A stretch of DNA of 14,600 nucleotides from Willaertia magna (taxonomy: Eukaryota > Heterolobosea > Eutetramitea > Acrasida > Naegleriidae). Below are positions 8,621-14,600 of this stretch, piece after piece. Each line of letters begins with the position of its first letter. Within the stretch, counting starts at the first letter, position 1. Position numbers and translations under genes: made by a program. Location of the stretch: positions 1-14,600 of the forward strand of contig CADWAF010002988.1 of NCBI GenBank assembly GCA_902984215.1. The letters are read 5' to 3'. The notes under the pieces are model-generated. The model searched no databases, was not told where the DNA came from, and saw only the letters and a list, made by a program, of their open reading frames with translations.

Positions 8621-9372
8621 TAATTTAATTAAATATTTAAATTATAATATGTATTTATAATAATATAATTATAAATAAAATCATTTATACTTAACTTTGT
8701 TATTTGTAAGGTATTTTTTTAATTATTAGGTGAAGTTGTATTTTTATTATTTATATTAATTACATTATTTTTAATATTATTATAATGAATATTATTTGTA
8801 TTATTTTGTAATAATGTATTTAATATATAATTATTATTATCTTTAGTTATAGAAGTAGAATATTGATTATTATAATTATTAACTTTAAATAATAGTGAAG
8901 TTATTTATTGATAATTTTGTTGTAATATATTATTATTATTATTAACTTTATAACAAGGTGAAGTTGTTAATGAATATATAATTTGATTATTATTATTAAC
9001 TTTATATGAAGGTGAAGTTGTTTGTTGAAAATATGTATTATTATAATAATTATTATTATTAACTTCATAGTACGGTGAAGTTGTTTGATTATATTGATTA
9101 TTATTATTATAATAATTATTAACTTCATGTAATGGTGAAGTTGTTGTTTGATTATTATGATAATGTTGATTGGATAGAAATGATGATGATGATGTGTATT
9201 GGTTAAGTAATGGTAAGTATATTGTTTGGTTGTTGTTGATAATAATAGGTGATTTTATTTGTTTGTTGTTTAGCCATTTTTTTTACCTTATTGTTGGTAC
9301 TTTTATATCTTTTTCAAAATTGGTTAAATAGTTTCTGAACACCTTTCTTCTAGAACAAATAGCTGGTTACAT
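8584..9372 (-). CDS. Asn-rich palindrome-repeat protein, readable ATG to TGA if TAA is sense
   Basis: From ATG 9370-9372 to TGA 8584-8586 the frame runs 263 codons with no TGA and six TAA (including 9367, 9283 and 8905). The head is ordinary and basic (PAICSRRKVFRNYLTNFEKD, then IKVPTIR, TAA, KKWLNNKQIKSP). The middle is Asn/Tyr-rich with five TTSP-x-Y/H-E/K-VNNNN repeats encoded by palindromes. The tail stays Asn-rich across TAA codons. Under the standard code the only A-run ATG (9275-9277) gives 24 codons in a different frame, and the repeat frame has no start, so the TAA-sense reading explains the region better. An acceptor-like TTTGTTCTAG near 9351-9360 offers an alternative upstream exon. 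No function recognised; low-complexity structural or scaffold proteins can look like this. Confidence 0.5.
8716..9142 (-). repeat. Six dispersed palindromic units with constant right arms
   Basis: Units lie near 8718, 8881, 8944, 8998, 9061 and 9121. Right arms are almost all TGAAGTT. Left arms vary between AACTTCA and AACTTTA. Spacers differ from the other arrays (TAGTACGG, TGTAATGG, TATGAAGG), so the encoded middle residues become P-Y-Y, P-L-H or P-S-Y. Spacing is irregular (54-63 bp for the last four). Confidence 0.8.
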
Positions 9373-9489
9373 CTTAGTAAATTATTATATTAAAAATTAC
9401 TTATTAAGGTAACTTTAATAGAAAATACTTTTTTATAACAAAAAAATCTAATAATTAATTTATTTATTTACAAAAAATTTATAAACTAA

Positions 9490-10077
9490 TTAAATTTCTT
9501 CATCAAATATTGTTTCAAATTCACTTTTTTTATCAGTTAAAACAAATTTTTGATAATTTTCCCAATAATTTTTAAATACATTCCAACTTCTATCTTTTAA
9601 ACTTTTAATTAATATTTGACTACTTAAAAACTAAAAAAGCTTCTTTTGTTGTTTTTGATTAAGATTGTTTTTTTTCTATAGAAGAAGTAATTAAATAATA
9701 ATTAAATTACAATACTTACTAATATATCTTTAATATTGTAACTAATTAATTTTTTTGTTTTTTTATTAATTTTGTAATCTTTTTATACTTTTGTTTAGAG
9801 TTTGTTATGTATTGCTTTTTTCTTCCTTTTATTTTTCCATGAATAATCATTTGTTTTATTTCATATATATAAGTAAAATATAATCTTTTTATAATTTATA
9901 AAATCTGTGACAATGAAATAATATATTAATTAAATAATTTGTTACTTACTTTTTTAAGTTCCTTTTTTTTATTAGAAATTGAATATTTATTAATAATTTT
10001 ATCAAAAACACTTTATAACTATTCATTTACATCTTTTTTACAATTAAAAATCAAGCTTAACTTATTTTAAAAATTGA
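9490..10077 (-). CDS. Probable three-exon gene with two short introns, function unknown
   Basis: Exon 1 (10077-9950) reads well through two TAA and one TAG: LVNF(TAA)NKLSLIFNCKKDVNE, then TAG, L, TAA, SVFDKIINKYSISN. Exon 2 (9904-9720) continues in phase from a CACAG acceptor and includes MIIHGKIKGRKKQYITNSKQ, strongly basic. Exon 3 (9675-9490) gives SSQILIKSLKDRSWNVFKNY and ends FETIFDEEI at TAA 9490-9492. The exon 2/exon 3 join is off by one base at an A8 run directly after the acceptor. The product would be basic and Lys-rich in the middle, acidic at the end. No ATG is evident, so an upstream exon is likely. I do not recognise a family. The alternative is a decayed gene. Confidence 0.45.
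9676..9719 (-). other. Predicted 44-nt spliceosomal intron
   Basis: On the minus strand it starts GTAAGTATTG and ends TTACTTCTTCTATAG: a consensus donor and a pyrimidine-rich acceptor. It separates two coding-like stretches. Splicing leaves a one-base phase mismatch at an adjacent A8 homopolymer. Confidence 0.55.
9905..9949 (-). other. Predicted 45-nt spliceosomal intron
   Basis: Minus-strand donor GTAAGTAACA and acceptor TTTCATTGTCACAG. Removing it joins ELKK to ILxIIKRLYFTY in phase, where x is a TAA codon. Size and signals match those of the intron at 9676-9719. Confidence 0.6.
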
Positions 10078-10091
10078 CTAAATTTTATCAT

Positions 10092-10250
10092 CTAATTTGC
10101 ATCATTCAGAAGTTCTTTTAAAGTATCACAAGTTTTAATGTTATTATTGTATAAAATAAAAAATATATTTTCAAAATCGTTTATTCTAAGTTTATTATAA
10201 AGATTTTTACTACTATCAGTAAAAGTTTTACCATTAATTTCAAATATTTT
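10092..10250 (-). pseudogene. 52-codon coding-like fragment, possibly an exon
   Basis: Open minus-strand frame reading IFEINGKTFTDSSKNLYNKL and ending TLKELLNDAN at TAG 10092-10094. It has mixed composition typical of a folded protein and no ATG. It is preceded by TAA 10251-10253 and an AG that could be an acceptor near 10255. It lies between two other coding-like stretches on the same strand and is probably an exon or remnant of the same gene group. Confidence 0.4.
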
Positions 10251-10293
10251 TTAAACTAAATATTATAAATTACAAATAACAATTATTTTTTAA

Positions 10294-10849
10294 TCAAATC
10301 TAAAACCAAATAAAGATTAATAAAATTTTTATAGATAATTGTGGAATTGTTACTAATTGAAAATTATTTAATAAAAATATAGGTGATCTATATTTAAAAT
10401 TAAACTCTTCTAAGATAAATTCTTTAATTTTTATGATTTCTTTTTCAATATTAAAATTAATTATTTCACTATAATATTTTTTAATTATAAAATCTTTATA
10501 ATAAATTATAATTTTACCAATTAAAAACTTAAGTTTTTTAATTTTACATTTAAGAATAAATTCAAATTGAAATTTAAAAGTGATTAAATTTAATTTTCTA
10601 AATAAACCAAATTTTAATTTATTTTTGTTATTTCTTTGTATAATTAATTAATGTAAATCTTAATGTTTAATTTCCATATTTTTTACACAAAACAAAATTC
10701 CAAGACCCCCATCTTTCAATATCTTCAAAAAGATATATTATAACATGTAAATTAAGACAATTTTTAGAATTTCTTTTTTTACTATTTTTAAAAAGTTTTA
10801 AAAAATCTTTTTTCTATTAAAACCAATAAAATTTTGCTTTGTTTAACAT
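10294..10849 (-). CDS. Overlapping ORFs, each ATG to TGA when TAA/TAG are sense
   Basis: Frame 1 starts at ATG 10847-10849 (MLNKAKFYWF) and reads through TAA-TAG into a stretch with SKNCLNLHVIIYLFEDIERW and GSWNFVLCKKYGN. It runs on to TGA 10562-10564, but TAA/TAG density rises after about 10667. Frame 2 starts at ATG 10675-10677 (MEIKH, TAA, DLH, TAA, LIIQRNNKNKLKFGLF) and runs 127 codons to TGA 10294-10296, with a hydrophobic, Lys-rich body (FLIGKIIIYYKDFIIKKYY). The two frames probably belong to one gene joined near 10600-10680 by an indel or an unseen intron. No family recognised. Confidence 0.42.
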
Positions 10850-11070
10850 ATTTTTATTTAATTTACTTTCTATTAAAAAAATACATAACAAATAATATTT
10901 CTATAAATAATTTGATAAATTTTTTCTTTTTTAAAACTTAAAAATTCATAAACATATAGCATTATTAATAAAAATGCTAACCATTATTCTATTATGCATA
11001 AATTTTTACTATCATACTTTTGAATTTTACTATAGTATTTAAATTTTTCAACATTTTCCTTTACAATTAA

Positions 11071-11577
11071 TGTTATGTAATAAAAATAAAAAAAATAAAC
11101 AAAAACACAAAAAACGCAAAAAACGAAGAAAATAAAAGAAATTAAAAAACATATTTCATATTAATTGTTTTATTTTTTCATTTTCTCTATTTCTTATCTT
11201 TTTTCTAATTTTATATAAACAACAATACAATTTAAATGCTTTTTTGTTTACAAAATTATTATCATCTAAACATAGCCATTTCATTCATTAGAAATACAAA
11301 TTTATTCATATAAGAAGAAAAAAATTTTAATAATAAATTAACGAATATAAGAATAATTGTTAAAAATATATTTTATTAATTTAAAAAGTTTAAAGTTTAT
11401 TTTAATGTTTTTAGAATTTCTATAAATGATCTTTAAAATATATGTGTAGAATATAATAAGATTTATGTTATTATAATAAACTTGTTAAATAAATTTGTAA
11501 TGTTGTTAAAAGAAATAAACAAATAATTTTGTGTTTTTTATGTTTTTGTTTATTTTTTTTATTTTTATTGTATAACA
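11071..11577. mobile_element. MITE-like element with about 50-bp terminal inverted repeats
   Basis: The left end (11071-11120) and the reverse complement of the right end (11528-11577) match at 46 of 50 positions by eye, both beginning TGTTAT. The arms are A-rich but share a specific pattern including AATAAACAAAAACA. The interior is about 400 bp and holds one short ORF. No clear target-site duplication is visible, so insertion is inferred only from the inverted repeats. The alternative is a very long RNA hairpin. Confidence 0.5.
11156..11284 (-). CDS. 42-codon ORF inside the inverted-repeat element
   Basis: ATG 11282-11284 to TGA 11156-11158 with no TAA or TAG. It begins MKWLCLDDNNFVNKKAF, continues with a Cys-Cys pair and a basic tail (KIRKKIRNRENEKIKQLI). 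The composition is protein-like rather than random. It is too short for confident calling. It could be the end of a decayed ORF of the surrounding element. Confidence 0.3.
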   Translation of the reverse strand: MKWLCLDDNNFVNKKAFKLYCCLYKIRKKIRNRENEKIKQLI

Positions 11578-11647
11578 TCAACTAAGTGTTAATATATAAA
11601 ATTTAAAAAAACGTTAAAAATAAAAAATTTGTAGAAAACAATTAAAA

Positions 11648-12757
11648 TCATTGTAAATAATAAAAATTGAACTTCATTAAATAGCTTTAAGTTTTTTTGT
11701 TTTTAGGAGTAAGAATTTTATGTATTAATTCTATTTAAAGTAAAATAGTATCAAAAATAATATAATAAAATAAATCAATTATTAAATCTTTATAAATATC
11801 AAAAATAGTTACTCTATTAATTTTTTTATATAATTCACTTAATTCCCAAAAAAGATTTTTAAATTTAAATTTAACTGAATTATTTATTTCAATTTTTTTT
11901 TATTTTCATATTTACACTATTTTTTATAATTTCTTAGTATCAATAATTAATAAAAATAATTGTTTACCCACTGTTAAAATTTGTTTTTTTAATTAATATA
12001 AATTTGATGGTAATTTAGAATTATTATATAAAAATTTATTATTCATTTGCTTTAATAAATCATTATTTAATAATTCAATTACATTTCCTTTTACAATAAA
12101 ATTATAACTAAACCATGCTTCTTGAATATTTTTAAAAGGATAATGTGTTATTTTTTTGTTAGTAATAATTGGATTTGGAAGATAATGTGTTTAAATTGAT
12201 GTAACAAAAGTAAATATATCTTCATTTATACTACTCTCCATTAAAATTTGTTCTAAAATACTTGTTGTATTAATAAATTCAAAATTTTTTAAATAATCAT
12301 CTATTTCTAATTCTAATTCAACTATTTTTAATTCGTTTATTTCTAAATTTTCTTTTTCCTCAATTTCAGTATTCTTAATTTTTTCATGTATAATTTAAAA
12401 TGAGTTATCATTAATTTCATTAATTTCTATACCTCCATATTCTAAATTAAATAAATCTCTAATTTTATTAACATTGTGTCCCTTTTTATTTGATATTTCC
12501 TTTTTTTTTAATTAATTTTCTTTTTTTAATATTTTCAAAATTAAATTTAATTGATAAATTACTAATATATTTACTTAAAGATTTACTTATAAAATGTTAT
12601 TTATAACAATTAGTGTTTATTTTAATTTTTTATATGATTTTTTATAAACTAGATAAATAAAATAATTTTTACAACAAATAACACAATAATATCTAATAAA
12701 CTGTTCATTTATATAATAATTTTAATAATAAAATTATTTACTAAAGAATAAATTATT
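11648..12757 (-). CDS. Long minus-strand frame with many TAA, Cys-rich head
   Basis: A single frame spans about 370 codons with roughly fourteen TAA codons and one internal TGA (11906-11908), ending at TGA 11648-11650. Between the TAA codons the composition is protein-like throughout: INEQFIRYYCVICCKNYF near 12710-12650, KKGHNVNKIRDLFNLEYGG near 12480-12420, an acidic helical part (EIEEKENLEINELKIVELEL), then HYPFKNIQEAWFSYNF and LTVGKQLFLLIIDTKKL. No indel is needed anywhere. CAA and TAA are about equally frequent, while His (CAT) and Pro codons are intact, which argues against simple C-to-T decay. The head resembles the Cys-rich tail at about 4005-3970. No ATG start is clear. Standard-code alternative: a pseudogene. 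Confidence 0.45.
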
Positions 12758-13850
12758 TTATTAAATAAAAATATTAATTTTTATAAAGAAAATTTATTAT
12801 ATTAATATTTTAATTTTTTAAATATTTTTTTTATTTTTTATTATATAAAAATTTTTTAATATATATATTTAAATAAATTATATAAAAAAATAATATTTAA
12901 TATTAATTATATCATTAATAAAATGTAAATATTTTTATTTTTTTAAATACAATAAGTTTTATATATTAAATATATTATTTTTATATTTAAATAAATTATA
13001 ATATTAATTAATAAATATTTTTTATTATATTGTAAAAAAATATTAAAAAAAGTAATGATTTTATATTTTTAAATAAATTTTTGATTAATTAAGTTTATTA
13101 TAAATTTTATAATATATTTTTTAAATTTATTAAAAAATAAAATTGATATATTAATAAAAAAATGAATTTTTAATAAATTTATTTATTAAATAATTATATA
13201 ATAATTTAAATTTAAATAATTATATAATAATATTAGAAATTTATTTATTAATTATAAAAAAAATAAATAATATAATAAAATATTTAATATTTATTATATT
13301 TATTATATTTATTATATTAAATTAAATAATAATAAATATATTTATAAATATTTAATTAATTTTATAAATATTTAATAATGTATTAGTAATATTAAGTAAT
13401 TTAGATTAATTTTTTAAATAAATTTTAAAATATATTAAAAGAGAATTAAAAATAATATTTTATAACTATTATTAAACACCAAAATAAAAAAATATAATTT
13501 TAAAATACAAAATATAAATATTATATTTTTAAATAAAATTTATTTATTAACGATTTTAAAATTATTAAAAATAAATTAAATAATTATTATATTTAATTTT
13601 TTTATTATAAAAAAAATAAAATTATAATTAAATTATATAAAGAACCTAAATTAAATTATTATAATTTTTTAGTTATTATTTAATATAAATAAATTTATTA
13701 ATATTTTTTATTAATATTTTTTCTTTAAAACTATATAACTATTAAATTATTATTTCATATTTATAAATTAAATAAATTAAAAAATATAGTATCTTTTAAT
13801 AAACATTAAAAATCTTATTTTCTTATTGATAAAATTTAAAATCTTATTAT
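12758..13850. other. Almost pure A/T stretch, no gene seen
   Basis: Long runs of A and T with G and C nearly absent and very short open frames in all six frames. Local simple repeats occur, such as repeated TATTTATTATATT near 13280-13320. I see no RNA gene, splice signals or coding-like composition. It fits intergenic DNA of an extremely AT-rich eukaryote. Confidence 0.7.
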
Positions 13851-14039
13851 TCAGTCATTAATAAATACTTCAAATATTTTTATTGTATTACTTATTATTA
13901 ATTGTTCTTTGTTAGCAATTAGAATTTATTGTAATGTTTACAATTTTATTTGTGGGTACATTTTAATTTTAGATTATATGTCTAAGTATTATATTTAACA
14001 CAAGTATATGCCTTAATATATCACTAAATACATCCTTAT

Positions 14040-14179
14040 AATTAATTCTAGAACCAAATACAATCTATATTGTTTAAACATAAATAAAAGGTATAAGATA
14101 TAATCGTTGCTGTTTTATTAAATTCGCGCTAAAAGTACAATTTTTTCGTTTACAGTTTTACTCTGAGTAATTGAAAAAA
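14040..14179 (+). promoter_or_regulatory. Leader of the right-edge gene with possible splice acceptor
   Basis: Base composition becomes less AT-rich from about 13850. TTTTTTCGTTTACAG ending at 14155 is a good polypyrimidine-AG acceptor 24 bp before the ATG. The exon would start TTTTACTCTGAGTAATTG followed by seven A and the ATG. This suggests a spliced (cis or trans) 5' UTR. No TATA box can be singled out in such AT-rich DNA. Confidence 0.4.
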
Positions 14180-14600
14180 ATGTATGGGGTTGACATTAAA
14201 AAACGAAAAACATCTTCAAAGTTAGAAGAAAAAAATTTGGAGGAACAAATAAGAACTAAAAACAATACCGAAATACTGCAGGCACTTAAGGAAGAAGCAA
14301 GCTTTGATGAAGAAGACTTGAAAAAATCTGGACAATTAAAAGGAAGACATTTAATTAATGCTTTTAAAACTTACAAAGTAAACATTGAAAGCAATAAAAC
14401 TCCGGAAACTGCAATTGAAGCACTTATAACTTCATTAATGGAGGAAAATATAACAGATAAAAGTATCGCTAAATCTATTGCATTTTGGTTGATTGCCAAA
14501 TTTACTGCGCCAAAACCAAAAAAGCAATTAGAACCCTCCAATTACATATATGAAGAAAATGAAATAGATAGAAAACACCTAAAAGTTATAGGCTTAGGTC
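14180..14600 (+). CDS. N-terminal 140 residues of a Lys/Glu-rich protein, runs off the right edge
   Basis: ATG at 14180-14182 after seven A, then 140 codons open to the window end. The start is charged (MYGVDIKKRKTSSKLEEKN, then LEEQ). A helical region follows (SGQLKGRHLINAFKTYKVNI; ETAIEALITSLMEENITDKS; FWLIAKFTAPKPKK). Codon use is much less AT-biased than in the interior, with CTG, CCG, GCG and GGC present, and all Gln codons are CAA or CAG. It is the only clear plus-strand gene and points away from the minus-strand block. Probably a chromosomal gene of the same eukaryote. I do not recognise the family. Confidence 0.7.
   Translation, partial: MYGVDIKKRKTSSKLEEKNLEEQIRTKNNTEILQALKEEASFDEEDLKKSGQLKGRHLINAFKTYKVNIESNKTPETAIEALITSLMEENITDKSIAKSIAFWLIAKFTAPKPKKQLEPSNYIYEENEIDRKHLKVIGLG

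Noticed and set aside
1570..9142. loxP-like recombinase sites (ATAACTTC...GAAGTTAT with 8-bp spacer)
   Set aside because: The resemblance is limited to the outer 6-7 bp and the spacer length. Arms are only 7 bp, copies are tandem in coding sequence, and no recombinase gene is visible.
9285..9414. TTACCTTA/TAAGGTAA inverted pair upstream of the Asn-rich gene
   Set aside because: Only 8 bp with a spacing of about 115 bp, which is expected by chance in DNA of this composition.
304..12757. Assigning the block to ciliate micronuclear DNA or a named virus family
   Set aside because: The possible UAA/UAG=Gln code would suit a ciliate, but edge-gene Gln codons are CAA/CAG only, and no hallmark viral or transposon gene beyond a C48-like protease can be seen.
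12758..13850. tRNA or other structured RNA genes
   Set aside because: G and C are nearly absent, so no cloverleaf or conserved stem can be built.

Overview
This window looks like nuclear DNA of a very AT-rich eukaryote. Two introns of 44-45 nt have clean GTAAGT donors and CACAG/CTATAG acceptors. Nearly every plausible ATG follows a run of 6-9 A. Low-complexity Asn/Tyr/Gln tracts are common, and there is no bacterial gene organisation. I cannot name the species. The edges (1-140 and 14180-14600) carry partial genes of more ordinary base composition. Between them lies about 12.4 kb (about 304-12757) in which all recognisable coding sequence is on the minus strand. I recognise only one family there: a Ulp1/C48-type cysteine protease domain at about 5790-5250.

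Layout, in minus-strand transcription order: an ORF chain at 12757-11648; a roughly 507-bp element with 50-bp terminal inverted repeats at 11071-11577, holding a 42-codon ORF; fragmented ORFs at 10849-10294 and 10250-10092; a three-exon gene at 10077-9490; an Asn-rich repeat gene at 9372-8584 ending in a strong hairpin; a long chain at 8370-3816 (Asn/Tyr-rich head, helical domain, repeats, protease, Cys-rich tail); a short repeat-coding piece at 3823-3653; a clean 240-codon gene at 3601-2879; a clean 461-codon gene at 2823-1438; and a coding-like tail from 1434 to 304. From 12758 to about 13850 the DNA is almost pure A/T and appears non-coding.

Two signals stand out. First, many apparently separate ORFs are in the same frame, separated only by single TAA or TAG codons and almost never TGA. 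One of these TAA codons sits inside the protease domain. Another falls where that family usually has a variable residue, often Gln, before the conserved W-L. Several ORFs become coherent ATG-to-TGA readings if TAA/TAG are read as Gln. Either this DNA uses a code with UAA/UAG as sense codons (UGA as the main stop), or it is an unusually biased set of decaying genes. I lean to the first, at about 60-65%. Frameshifts remain in the protease chain; one is next to an A7 run and another is near an A6 run.

Second, a 22-bp palindrome (AACTTCA, 8-nt spacer, TGAAGTT) occurs about 35 times in at least five different ORFs. It is always in the phase that encodes T-S-x-x-x-E-V, in tandem arrays of 33 or 36 bp or dispersed. 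It resembles in-frame palindromic elements of the Rickettsia RPE type, but in a eukaryotic context.

Functions beyond the protease domain are not recognised, and no database search was possible.
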